Below are positions 32,987 through 44,200 of a stretch of 54,871 nucleotides of DNA, piece by piece; position 1 is the stretch's first letter, and every line of letters begins with the position of its first letter. The notes beneath the pieces were generated by a model. The model ran no database searches and was not told the DNA's origin. It was given only the letters and a program-made list of their open reading frames with translations. Both the position numbers and the translations under genes were made by a program. The DNA is from Nemertoderma westbladi (taxonomy: Eukaryota; Xenacoelomorpha; Nemertodermatida; Nemertodermatidae). The stretch covers positions 1-54,871 of the forward strand of contig JAUCBJ010008311.1 in NCBI GenBank assembly GCA_032718475.1, in the 5' to 3' direction.

Positions 32987-33168
32987 TCGTTTTATTGCCG
33001 TAATGGTATAAAGTGCTATTAAAAAAACAATGACTTACATAGTAATTGTTACACTATGTCAATCTATCACCACATGACACATAAAGCTGCAAAATTATCA
33101 ATAACTAATAAAAAATCAATTAATATTATCTCCAACTACAGAATGATTCGTATAGTTCGTCAACTACT

Positions 33169-34808
33169 CTAAGTGGTCAACAAAGGAGAGTCTAATGCTG
33201 AGATTCCGACACAAAGTCCACCGTCGGGCTCCCGATAATGTTTAGAACGAAGTAACCAACCAAACTCATCGTTGTCTATAACGGCGTTGCCTTGAGCCAA
33301 CAAGTTACCGAATATTCCAAGTTCGCCAACAATCTAAAAAAATAGCACAATAAATAGAAACAGCAGAATATCTGACAAAATATTTTTCTCCTTCAATAAT
33401 ATCAAGTGAAAGTGTTCAGTTGGTTACACTAGTAACGGTAGGTCTATTACAACAACCAAATTATACAAACCTTAATTACTAATTATTAACCATCAACGTT
33501 TGCCAAGGAAAGTTATTGTCCATGATTCTTTAAATAATGATTATAACTCTGATTATTATAATGAATAACTCTTACCTGCAGCTTTTTAACCGGTTTTCCT
33601 GGCCGAACAATCCAATTTGTGAATTTCGGAGGATAAAGTCTTTCCATTAAAATATAAGACGATAATTTATCAGTATTACTAAACATCTTGACGATGTCCT
33701 CAGCAAATATGTTATAGCCTCCTCCTTCCCGCATGGGTTTAAGCACGAACTGTTCGGGAGATTTACAAACGCGATTTATTAGTTCGGGAGTCGGATTATC
33801 CAGACTATACATATCCGCAAACACCATGCGGACCTTATCGCAAACCTCTGGAGGTAGAAATCGTTCTAAAACACCAACTTCTGAGAATACTTGTTGTATC
33901 TTTTTTGTTCCAACTAGTTGATGGGCTATTGAGGGACAGTTAATCGCTTTGCTACTGTCCAATATCTCCCTGGCCCGCCATTCCTTTTCAGTCGGGTAGT
34001 GACTGGGGCTGTATCCATAACGATAGTACACAACAGCTACCTCCAAACCTTTTATAAAAAATCGACCATCTTTAAGAATTCCGTCACTCACAACATCGTC
34101 AAAGGTGACCCTCAAAGAGCGAACAGAATACTGAGACAACAAAGCTAATTCAATGTGTCGTTGGTCGAATATATTACGTTCCGCTTGCGAAGTTAGCCAT
34201 ATAACTATGGAGTCTGTTGCTCCATTCATTTTGTTATAAAGCGCCATCGCAGATTGTAAGGCGTCAGCGCTGCCTTCCATCGCCCGATTTGGAATCGACG
34301 CCTGTGGTGGTCGAGAGCTAATCAGATGATCGCTAAACTGGTGAATTTTCCCCACCGTCACTCCAAGACCATTACATCCAGCGGCGATTGTGTTCATTTC
34401 TATTTGTCTCAACAAGTTGACACCGTCGCTGTTTTTTAACATGTAATCACTTCGAACCATGAGCAACATAGGTTGATTCACGTCACTTCGTTTGTATAAC
34501 TCGACCAAATGTCTCGTGAAGTCGTCTAGTCCAATTACGCCGGCAAGAGCACCCAGAACAAAGTCCTTATCTATGGCAGCTTTATGAAGAAGAATGTTTA
34601 TGATTGGTTGTATATCCTTTGCCTGATGGAAGATAGTTTTAGGGAAGGGGGATGGAAAGAGAGTGAAAGGGGCGTGTTCGATTCTAGTGGACTCAGTAGC
34701 TGAGTTGGCGCATCGAAGTAGATGGCCATTAATTGCTGCAACATCCCGACATTTGTCGACGAATTCATTGTCAACTTTGTCAGAAAATTTATCGTTGAAA
34801 TTTTCCAT
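33169..34808 (-). CDS. GSS: Glutathione synthetase, two exons, complete
   Basis: Cytosolic enzyme joining gamma-glutamylcysteine and glycine with ATP to form glutathione. Exon 1 is 33576-34808 (ATG 34808, MENFNDKF), the intron has donor CAG|GTAAGAG and acceptor TTTTTTAG, and exon 2 is 33169-33333 (stop TAG). Total 465 residues; human GSS has 474. Eukaryotic GSS landmarks in order: APFTLFPSPFPK; RSDYML near 118; the metal-binding QIEMNTIAAG near 133; ERNIFDQRHIE near 206-216; CPSIAHQLVGTKKIQQ near 285-302; the ATP-grasp loop FVLKPMREGGGYNIF near 351-366; and, in exon 2, LGIFGNLL and the glycine-rich lid PDGGLCVGISALDS. Both exons keep phase 0 and no residue known to be essential is missing. 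It lies just left of its own TTCnnGAA-rich upstream region. Confidence 0.95.
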
Positions 34809-34942
34809 TTGTCTCAATCAAAATATTTTAATATTTAATTACGAATTAATTTTCAGTAATTATAGTTCATATTAGTTATACTGTATACTGTATACTTGCT
34901 AAAACTATTACTTTGGTATAAAATATGACAAATTCTTCTAAA

Positions 34943-35089
34943 TCATATTGTTCGACTATTTGATCTGTGATAGCACGGTATAAAGTCCACCGTTACATAC
35001 ATATTTGCATCGGCCTTCAATATTTTGATGCATGACAGCCCAGTAGTGTCTGCAACATACCCAACAGTTTGCAGTGCGCCATGGAAATC
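34943..35089 (-). CDS. Possible single exon of an unrecognised protein
   Basis: On the minus strand a 49-codon open stretch follows an acceptor-like TTTTAG and ends in TGA: DFHGALQTVGYVADTTGLSC...ANMYVTVDFIPCYHRSN. Composition looks coding. The YVTVDFIPCY segment weakly recalls the third catalytic-strand region (VDLVP-type) of Mab-21/cGAS-like nucleotidyltransferases, but one short motif is not enough to assign it. No further exon of such a protein was found next to it. It could be a gene remnant or part of the GSS 5' region. Confidence 0.25.
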   Translation of the reverse strand, partial: DFHGALQTVGYVADTTGLSCIKILKADANMYVTVDFIPCYHRSNSRTI

Positions 35090-35283
35090 CTAAAATTTAT
35101 GCATTATTTAACTGCTTTATAAAACATTTTCTTTTAAATATTCAGGAATCTGAAAATGACTCGACTGCCCTCCAGGCTTCCCTCTCACCATCCGGTTACC
35201 ATAGAATTAGATCATGGATATAAAAAGACACAAACGACGAAACGGGAATTTTTTGACAATAATAGCTAGCAGATTAGCTATTG

Positions 35284-37351
35284 TTCTAGAACACAGTACA
35301 TTTTATTAAATTGGTGTAAATTTAGGATGGTATTACAGTGTAAGTAAACATATTTTATTTATAAGAATTAATTTCGCGCTATCAAATCTCCAGGGCGACA
35401 TATTTTTCTACTTTATATCGCAGGGCGACATTATTTCTCAGTATGTCCCGACGCCATACATTTACTATGTATTTCCAGTATATCCAGTATGTCACCGCGT
35501 CATTCTAAATATAATGACATTGACAACATTAGAATTCACATACACACTATAACTATTTCACAATTCTAAAACTTACAAAAATGAAATAGGTCAGAATGGA
35601 ACCAGCGGCCTTTACATTCATAACCCGACGCGTTATCCTATTCCCGATGCGTTAACTTATCTTATTTATATTTTAAACAAATATTCATTTTAAACTTCTT
35701 GTATAAGAGTATATATTTTAAACGGTAACAGTTGCGTATAGCACTACATTTTTATAACATAAATCATTGTTACCATGACAACATTCCAGAGTTCTGGAAC
35801 AAAATATAAATATTATACACTATTCTAGAACATATATATAATAAAAAATATAATGTTGTAGGACATAGCTAGTTATTTTTAAAATTTAAAATTGCTAGTA
35901 ATTAAAAAATCTTTCATAAAATTTTTGGGGTGCGAAATGCCCAAAAGTCAAATTAGGCCACGTTCACACTACCGAATCAAAGTCAAAGTCAAAAGAAAAT
36001 AAATATAGCTAGCTATCAATAATAGGCTAGAGTTCCGTATGCAGTCGCATTTGATATTTAAATGAAATGAAGTATTTTGCATAGTAATTTTTTGCATAGT
36101 AATGTCACCACTGACATCATTGCAACATTTTTCAAAAAATATAGGGAGGCCTAGTGTGATATAGAACATTAGCTAATCGACTAGCTAGTAATTTTTCAAA
36201 ACATGATTTATTTTATATAAACATTATTTTTTTGAAATTTCTAAAAATACTGAAATTTTTTATGTTCTAGAACATTAGTAGATATGTTTTTATGGTAGCT
36301 AGTGTTTTTTTACTAGCTAGTATTTTTGTAATTATAAAAAAATGTGAAAACATTGATATTTCAAGTTTAAACGGAAGCAGCCATTATATTTTGTTCTAGA
36401 ACTCTACAATTTTGCCATAGTAACAATGATTTATGTTATAAAAATGCGATTGTATACGGACTGTTTCCCAATAATAAATAATAATACATTATGTAGGCCT
36501 AATATAATACATAAGGGCATTCTAAAAAAAATAAATTGTGATGTGTTTTACATTTTGTCTTTGACTTTGACTCGGTAGTGTTAATGCGGCTTTAAGGCAA
36601 TTGTAAGACAGGCACGGAGAAAAATAAGAAAACTATGCGACGCCAGAGCTTCGTGTATGTGAGGAGTGCATTAACTATGAAGATAAATTATGCGGAAAAA
36701 TAACAGAATAGATGTGGCGGCACAGATTAGAAAAGGAAATTTAAACGGATTCCATGAGATATTAAAGGCCAACAAATTGAAGTAGTGTACACCTGGAGTC
36801 TGACTGAAAGCTAAATTTTTAAAAACATGATTTAGAAACGAGGTATACTGGGAGAATTCTACAAATTTTCATTTACTGTAATTTTAACAATATGCACAAT
36901 TTGACCCTTCAATTTGTATAAACTAATAAATTTTATGGTAGCTACTGTTTTATGGATGTATAGCTATTATTTCCGGAACTAGCTCGTACTCCTTCCCTGG
37001 CCAAATCTTTTGCCGTAGTTAGTACTTGTTAGGCCCTACTTTTTGCATAGGAAATGTTCTAGAACATCTATTTATTTTGAAAAAATTAATGTTGTAGAAG
37101 AAATGTTTTTTGTTCTAGATGATTTTTTAAAAAATATCGGGATTGTATATAAAACACATTAAACGTGTTTAAAATCAATAAAAAAAAAGTTATTTTTTTT
37201 TTTAGTTTTTTTTTATTGTTATTAAACACGTTTTAGAACGATTCCATGCGTTTTAAATAGAATCCAGATTTTTTCTAAAAAAATTTCCAGAACAAAAAAT
37301 ATTTGTTCTAGAACATTTTTTTTTTAAATGAATAGCTGACATGTTCTGGAA
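35284..37351. promoter_or_regulatory. Cluster of heat-shock-element-like TTCnnGAA palindromes
   Basis: TTCTAGAA occurs at 35284, 35823, 36265, 36394, 37057 and 37306; TTCTGGAA at 35792 and 37344; TTCCAGAA at 37285; and the half-match TTCTAGAT at 37113. Nearly all sit in a G-TTCnnGAA-C context. TTCnnGAA is the inverted-pair core of heat-shock factor sites. The cluster lies 0.5-2.5 kb upstream of the GSS start codon. Function is inference: some copies fall in inverted repeats and could have spread with a repeat. Confidence 0.3.
35725..36600. repeat. Interleaved inverted repeats
   Basis: An arm of about 85 bp at 35725-35812 (landmarks TTTTATAACATAAATCATTG and GTTCTGGAACAAAATATAA) recurs inverted at 36388-36472. 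A second, shorter arm at 35953-35995 (CACACTACCGAATCAAAG) recurs inverted at 36548-36595. The order is A, B, A', B', which is interleaved, not nested, so one MITE cannot explain both. No coding region is seen. Confidence 0.6.
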
Positions 37352-37848
37352 TATTTTCTATACAAATAGTAATAAGAACTAGCTACTACAAAATATTTAT
37401 AGAAGCAAGTAGGATATCGGAACCGGTGTTGCTGCACGTGTGAACTTTGCCATTTAGATTACTTATTTTACTAATTTTAAGCTCAAAACACCATTTTATA
37501 TTGATAAAACCGGTTACGGTGTAATGTTGGTAGTCCTGTTTAATTATTCTCTGGTAAGGGTTTAAACCCCATCTAGTGCCTACAGTATATGCGTATTTCC
37601 CTTGTGATATTAATTGCTTGCCGAGGCTCGTAATGCCTCATCTCATTGGTCCGTATTATGGCCTTATGTGGGGCGATAAAATGCGTTAAATTATTATTAC
37701 TGTAGGATAAATCAGCTGGGTTTCTGACAAATTTTGCAATACATTGGGGCTGTCGGCCAATCTGCATGTACCGGTACTGTTAGGCTGTACTCAATCCCTG
37801 AATCGAGAATCCTGCAATCAGTCAATACTGCAACACTGGTCAGCCGGT
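36601..37848. other. AT-rich spacer
   Basis: No gene. It contains A/T homopolymer runs near 37180-37215, several of the TTCnnGAA palindromes, and an AAACACATTAAACGTGTTTAA-like inverted word near 37148. Nothing further can be supported. Confidence 0.5.
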
Positions 37849-37860
37849 ACCATACACTGC
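37849..37860. repeat. Target-site duplication of the outer LINE, 3' side
   Basis: ACCATACACTGC here is identical to 47032-47043, and together they bracket the minus-strand LINE. Confidence 0.85.
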
Positions 37861-37907
37861 TACTACTACTACTACTATGATCGGCATGCTGCATTGCAGC
37901 TGCATTT

Positions 37908-39408
37908 TTAAGAATGCTGTGCCGGCTTGTCAACAAAATTGCACCGCCACAACTCCCTATCACCCATGACATTTGCTAGATCATCCGCATCTTTAAGGCC
38001 TGTGTCCTTTAAGATGCGTCTCAAGAAAGTCATGGGCTGTCCACCATGCTTATTCACTCCATGAGGCTGCCAAAGTACAAGATTATGCACTGGCTGGTCC
38101 TCACGGCGAAAGCAATGTCCTGCAAAGCGGAGGCGATTTTGTTCTAGTGTCAAGCTTGGGGGAACCAATGAGACACCTCCAATGTTATATAGTGTCTGGT
38201 TGGAGATGTGTGCATTGTACTTGACACAATGAACCCGGCGTAGCATTCTTGTGAATGTGCCATCCAGAGATTTGGTGTCCTCAGCAGTTAGAGCCCAGCA
38301 TGGACTCCCGTAGAGGAGTACTGGAACTACTGCTGCTCTAAATAATCGGACCTTAAGTTTCCGATTAATTCTCGGTGACTTCCAAATCCTGGAAAGCCTA
38401 TTCAAGGCTGCCCATGCCTTTCCCTTACGTATTCGAAGGTCCTCACCTGACTTCCGGATCCATGATCCCAGGTAACAGAAGTCATCCACATGCTCAAGCA
38501 TACCATCCTTTGAGCTTATGCTCATCCGATCAGAGACTTGCTGAGGTCTTTCAAAGTTAACTGTCATAATTTTGGTCTTTCTGGAGTTAATAAAAAGACC
38601 AACACTAGAAGCAGCATGTTCTAATGAGCTGAGGAGCCGTTGGGCTCCCTCTAATGATTCTGAGAGTACTCCTAAGTCATCAGCAAAGTCTAGATCAGTT
38701 AGGTACTTGGCAGGATTTCCTCGACTTCTGGAGCCAGTAGGTGGAGTTATCATTACCCCATCATCATTATGATGATCTAAGGACATGCGTAGAACATAGT
38801 CAACCACAATAATGAACAAGAATGGTGCAAGTGTGTCTCCTTGGAGGACGCCCCATAACACTTCAAATGGTTCTGTGTCACCGTCAACAGTAGACACAAA
38901 TGTTGTCGAACCATCGTATACTGATCTGATTGCTGCAATAATTTCATCAGGAATCCCATATAATGAAAGTATGCTGAACATACGTGAGCGAGAGACTGAA
39001 TCTAAGGCCTTGAAGAAGTCAACAAAGATAACAGCCAGGTGCCTGTCTTTCTTTTTTGATAATTCTTCAATTATCCTTCTAAGTGCCAAAATGGGCTCCA
39101 TGGTCCCACGACCTTTACGGAACCCATTCTGATTTCCACGGAGCAGTCTCTCAATGGGATCCCTGATGCGATTTAATAGAATCCTATTGTATAGCTTTGC
39201 AGCAATCGAGATCAATGAGATTCCCCGAAAAGAACCATAGTGTTAGGTTGCCCTTCTTGGGAACTGGCACCAACTTATTTGTTTTCATTTCTTGTGGGAC
39301 TCTTGTTGTTCGGTACATGTCTACTATGATGGGATAGATGAGCTTTAAACACTCAGGTATTTTAAAGACCTCAGGGGGAACACCATCTACTCCACTGGCA
39401 CGATTGGT
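37908..39408 (-). pseudogene. RT part of the outer LINE protein
   Basis: From the nested-insert border the frame reads TNRASGVDGVPPEVFKIPEC...VPVPKKGNLTL, then shifts near 39240 into ISIAAKLYNRILLNRIRDPI and runs to KPAQHS at 37908 (435 codons intact from 39215). RT motifs: FVDFFKALDSVSR (the first catalytic Asp is kept; SKAFD-type residues have changed), GVLQGDTLAPFLF and LTDLDFADDLG. The C-terminal block RLRFAGHCFRREDQPVHNLV...LKDADDLANVMGDRELWR is typical of RTE-like proteins. Highly similar to the copy at 23078-23966. Confidence 0.88.
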
Positions 39409-39414
39409 CTTAAT
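39409..39414. repeat. Target-site duplication of the nested LINE, left side
   Basis: CTTAAT, repeated at 45036-45041. Removing the insert and one copy restores CGATTGGTCTTAATGCTCTT and the outer LINE frame (KSIK|TNRASGVDG). Confidence 0.85.
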
Positions 39415-41228
39415 TGATTGGAACAGACTCAGATAAGAGGGATGAGGTTGGGGAACGTTGGGTGGAAGTAGTCGGCAGGAATTCCCAAAGGCAGAAGAGG
39501 GCGCGGGTTAGCAGTAGTGGACGATCAATCCCGAACGAGTGGAACAGCTCAAACCAGGACAGCAGACGGGAGAAGGAGCCAGGGCCGGTTCTTGCACAAG
39601 AGCACCTGGACAGTATCCTTCTTATTCCCAAGATCATGGATGGTCTGTCAACTATGCGGGAGAATCTACGGACACTGGAGAAAAAGGTGGACGTTACACA
39701 CAGAGTACATCTAAGGCGCATAGTGGATAACGAGAGGCAGTGGGGACGCCGGAACCTTATCATAATGAACATTAAAGAATCACGTAACGAGGATTTAAAG
39801 CAGGTTGCTCATAACTTTTTGAGAAAAGATCTCGGGATCACGGAGCGACTAGGTGTTGATCGTGTTTCGAGGCAAGGTATGTTCAAGCGCGGTTCCACCC
39901 GGCCTATAAAAATTGAATTTACAAATATGACTGACAAATATACAGCATTGGACGCCAAGGAGCAACTAATTGGCTCAGAGTATCGAATGGTGGATGATTA
40001 CCCCCCTGAACTGAGATCACAGAGAGCAATTCTTTTCCGCTTATCCAGAGAAGCTAAAGAGATGGGGCTTATTGCACGAGTATCAGGTAACGTTTTGAAA
40101 CTGACTAATTTTTCAGTTAGTGGTTGGGACATAATCGATTCTCCTAATATTAATATCAGGACACTGCTCGACAGGCACTCCCCTGGACGAGCACGGGAGC
40201 CATCCCATCCCGATAGGAATCTATACAGGTCGCATGAGCAGGTTTCGAGAGGTCTGGACATCCATCCTAATACGAGATTTCGATACCAGGTAAACCTGCC
40301 AACCAGTGGGGGTGAACAACTGGGAAGCAATGAGGTTGAGGAATATGATAGGAGACGAGCGGATGAGAGAAATCCGTGGGAGACAGAACGGCGGCAGGAA
40401 GAGTGGAAGCGTGGAGAGGAAGAGCGACGGTGGGCAGAGGAACGGAAGCGTGGAGAGGAAGAGCGATGGCGGGCGGAGGAACGGAAGCGTGAAGAGGAAG
40501 AGCGACGGCGGGCGGAGGAACGGAAGCGTGGAGAGGAAGAACGATGGCGGGCGGAGGAACGGAAGCGTGAAGAGGAAGAGCGACGGTGGGCGGAGGAACA
40601 GAAGCGTGGAGAGGAAGAGCGATGGCGGGCGGAGGAACGGAAGCGAGGAGAGGAAGAGCGACGGCGGGCGGAGGAACGGAATCGTAGAGAGGAAGAGCGA
40701 CGGCGGGCAGAGGAATGGAAGCGTGGAGAGGAGGAGCGACGGCGGGCAGAGGAACGGAAGCGTGGAGAGGAGGAGCGACGGTGGGCGGAAGAACAGAAGC
40801 GTGGAGAGGAAGAGCGACGGCGGGCGGAGGAATGGAAGCGTGGAGAGGAAGAGCGATGGCGGGCGGAGGAACGGAAGCGTGAAGAGGAAGAGCGACGGCG
40901 GGCGGAGGAACGGAAGCGTAGAGAGGAAGAGCGATGGCGGGCGGAGGAACGGAAGCATGGAGAGGAAGAGCGACAGCGGGTGGAGGGGCCACAATTGGGT
41001 TGCCCAGATGCAGCTCAGGCCTCGCCTATTGGTTCTGAGCTGCAGTCAGCCCCAAATCGGGAAGGTATGGCTGAGTTGGTATCAGACCGAGTGGGGGTTG
41101 ACTCTGTGGATCCTCAGCACACCCCAGTAATAATTATACAGCGGGGTACAGGCGGAGATGATCAGACTTGGCGAATCCGGGAAAGTGCGGGGGATTTCCA
41201 GCCCGAACAGGAAACTCAAACAGGCTGA
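39414..41228 (+). CDS. LINE ORF1 protein with RRM-like domain and long charged helix
   Basis: RNA-binding chaperone-type protein of the nested LINE. The frame is open from the 5' junction (stop TAA just upstream lies in the target duplication); the first in-frame ATG is 39636. Residues before that ATG (ERWVEVVGRNSQRQKRARV) look like real protein, so the natural N-terminus is probably cut off by 5' truncation. Counting from 39414: a short coiled coil near 75-110; an L1-ORF1-like RRM/C-terminal-domain block near 118-245 (RRNLIIMNI, RPIKIEF, DYPPELRSQRAILFRLSREA, ARVSGNVLKL); then about 15 repeats of a 13-residue Glu/Arg/Lys unit such as EERKRGEEERRRA (about 328-524); then an acidic tail. It ends at TGA 41228, 47 bases before the first ATG of ORF2. 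Confidence 0.85.
   Translation: MIGTDSDKRDEVGERWVEVVGRNSQRQKRARVSSSGRSIPNEWNSSNQDSRREKEPGPVLAQEHLDSILLIPKIMDGLSTMRENLRTLEKKVDVTHRVHLRRIVDNERQWGRRNLIIMNIKESRNEDLKQVAHNFLRKDLGITERLGVDRVSRQGMFKRGSTRPIKIEFTNMTDKYTALDAKEQLIGSEYRMVDDYPPELRSQRAILFRLSREAKEMGLIARVSGNVLKLTNFSVSGWDIIDSPNINIRTLLDRHSPGRAREPSHPDRNLYRSHEQVSRGLDIHPNTRFRYQVNLPTSGGEQLGSNEVEEYDRRRADERNPWETERRQEEWKRGEEERRWAEERKRGEEERWRAEERKREEEERRRAEERKRGEEERWRAEERKREEEERRWAEEQKRGEEERWRAEERKRGEEERRRAEERNRREEERRRAEEWKRGEEERRRAEERKRGEEERRWAEEQKRGEEERRRAEEWKRGEEERWRAEERKREEEERRRAEERKRREEERWRAEERKHGEEERQRVEGPQLGCPDAAQASPIGSELQSAPNREGMAELVSDRVGVDSVDPQHTPVIIIQRGTGGDDQTWRIRESAGDFQPEQETQTG
40398..40985 (+). repeat. 39-bp coding minisatellite in LINE ORF1, about 15 copies
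   Basis: The unit is 39 bp, with landmarks GAAGAGCGACGGCGGGCGG and AGGAACGGAAGCGTGGAGAG. It encodes 13 residues rich in Glu, Arg and Lys. Variants (CGATGG for CGACGG, GAAGAG for GGAGAG, AACAG for AACGG) keep charge and frame. Long antisense frames here are only the complement of this repeat. Confidence 0.92.
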
Positions 41229-41275
41229 ACCCAGAACTAAAAGTTGAGCCGCCAAAAGCAGGGACTGATAAAAAT

Positions 41276-44200
41276 ATGCTGAAGGTTGGCTTGCTAAACA
41301 TAGAAGGTATAAATACGGCGATTGCCGATCCTGACTTCTGTCAAACAATTAAAAAACATGACATTTTCGTTTGTGTGGAAACTTGGCAGGCCCCAAACAA
41401 TCCTCGTGATATTGGCATTGGGGGATATAAGGATTTTAGTGTTTGTAGGAAATATAAACATAGATATGCTAAAAGATACAGTGGGGGTGTAACTGTTTAT
41501 ATATCTGAAGCGCTCGGTAATGAAGTTGTGATTCTGAATAACGTGACAAGTGAAGATTTATTATGGCTTAAATTTGTAGGTAATCCGAACTCAAGAATAC
41601 ATAAGGATTTAATTATCTGTGCTGCGTATATTCCACCTCATAATTCTCCTAGCTATTTTAATGATTCTGGTTGTTTGTTTGATAAAATTCTAGAAGGTGT
41701 TTCTTTATACCAGAATGTTGATACTACTGATTTTTTAATAGTTGGAGATTTAAATGCAAGAACTGGTGTGCTATTAGATTATGTCTGTCATGATTCTTTG
41801 TTTACTGGTTTTAATGATTTATTACCCGATGAATACGTTTTTGATGATAATGATTGGCCAAATGATACTAAGATCCGTTCCAATAGGGATTCGATTACTA
41901 ACAGACATGGTGAGAAATTGATTTCTCTCTGTCGGTCTAGCAACTTAAAGATATTAAATGGTCGTGTGGGAGCGGATAAGGGTGTGGGTAACTTTACATA
42001 TTATAGTGACGGAGGGAGGCATGGGGTTCGTAAGTCTACAATAGATTACATTTTGGGTAATATTTCAATGATCACGGCCTGCAAATATTTTAGTATAGGC
42101 GACCCCAACAGTTTATCGCCTCATTGTACCATATCAGCCGCTTTCAACATTAGTGGCAGTGAATATTTCTGTTGCAGTGAATCTTATGATAATAGAACCA
42201 ATGTTACTGCTGGTAAGTTAGCCAATAGCCGAAAATACAAATTTCTGCAAACAAAAAGTGGGGACTTTAGAGATGCATTAAACTCAGAAGCAACACAGCT
42301 GGAATTTGACAAGGTGTTGGACAATGTCTTATGTATGGAACCGCTTACCTGCAGTAAGGTTGATGCTGCCGTAACGGGGTTTACCGATATTTTAAGTAAT
42401 GTAGCCGATATTTATTTTAAAGTTGATAATAATGGTGTTTACCGTGCCTGTAATAATGCCCCTTGGTTTAATGAAAACTGTGCGGTAGCTAGAGATGCCT
42501 TTAGGCAGGCACTGGGAAGCTTTAAGAATAAGGGTGATGCAACGTCGAACGCTGCTATGGTGAAAATGAGGACCCAATACAGGAAGGTACTTCGTAAAGC
42601 TCGTTTTGACTTTAATTGTGGGAGGTCGGACAAGTTGCGGAAATTTAAAATTGTAGACTCAAAAAAATTCTGGAAACTATTAAGGCAGAGTTGCCAGGGT
42701 TCAAGTAGCCCACAGCAATCTCCATTAAGTGCGGAGGTATTTGCGTCCCATTTTAGGGCGCTGAATGAGGAAGGATCGAACTTTGAGGATATGGACGTTG
42801 TTGGGCTGCCTCCTAATAATAATAATAATGACTTTGCTTTAGCCAAACATATTTTTGAAAATTATATCTGTACGCCTTTGGAGGAGGAGGAGGTTGCCAC
42901 GACTATCAATAGGTTACGTAGTAATAAAGCACCGGGTTTTGATGGTATTTTAAACGAATTTTTCATAGTGGGGGCGGAAACTTTAGTCCCAGTTGTTACG
43001 AGCATATTTAATGCAGCCCTCCATTGTGGTTATTTCCCAGACAGTTGGACTACTGGTATAATCACACCCATCTACAAAAATAAAGGTACAAGGTTAGACT
43101 CTAACAACTATAGAGGTATAACTTTGTTAAGTGCATTTGGTAAATTATTTACGCTTATATTAAACGGACGACTCCAATGGTGGGCTGAGGGGTTTGCGAT
43201 AATAATTGAAGCTCAAGCTGGGTTTCGAGGTGGTCGTTCTACAGTAGATCAGATTTTTATTTTGAAAACAATTATTGATAATTTTATAGGTAAACGTGTT
43301 AGGATTTATTGTGCATTTATTGACCTAAGAAAAGCGTTTGATTGTGTAGATAGAAGTGCTTTATGGGTAAAATTAACGAGACTTGGTTTTTCAGGAAAAG
43401 TCTTTAATGTAATAAAAAGTATGTACAGTGCAGTTAAATCACGAGTACGTGTAGATGGGGAACTTTCTGGTGAGTTTATATGTTGGTTGGGCGTGAGGCA
43501 GGGCGAATGTCTTAGTCCATTGTTATTTAATCTATTTTTAAATGATTTAGAATCTGAATTGGCTGCAAATGGTATTCAAGGTATCTCAATTGGCACATTT
43601 AAACTTTTAATGTTGTTGTATGCCGATGACATTGTGCTGATGGCAAACTCAGTTAATGATTTACAACATGCATTTGATATATTGGGTAGTTATTGTGATT
43701 ATTGGTCTCTTACGGTTAACCTTGACAAATCTAACGTTGTTGTATTTAGGAAAGGGGGACAAGTGGCCTCCCATGAAAAATGGAAATATAAGGGTCATAA
43801 TGTTAAAGTGGTGGGTGAATATATGTATCTGGGAGTATTATTTACTTGTGGGGGCAGCTTTGCCTGCGCTCAGAAAAATCTGGCTAACAAAGGGGAAAAA
43901 GCTAATTTTTCGTTAACAAAGTATTTGGCTAATTTTCCCACCACGGATTTCATTACGGCTTGTGATTTGTTTAATGCATTAGTTAAGCCAATTTTGACAT
44001 ATGGTTGCGAAGTTTGGGGTTTTTGTTCATCAGTTGATACAGAACGTGTCTTATTAAAATTCCTAAAGAACCGCCTTGGAGTGAAGGTAACAACCCCAAA
44101 CTTCATGGTTTACGGTGAATCTGGCATTTTTCCGCTAGAAATTGAAAGATACTGTAGGATTATAAAGTATTGGTTAAAGTTACTAAGGTGCAATGACACT

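Noticed and set aside
40221-40994. Long antisense frames rich in Leu, Pro and Ser
   Set aside because: They are the complement of the 39-bp repeat in LINE ORF1, whose sense frame fits a known protein type.
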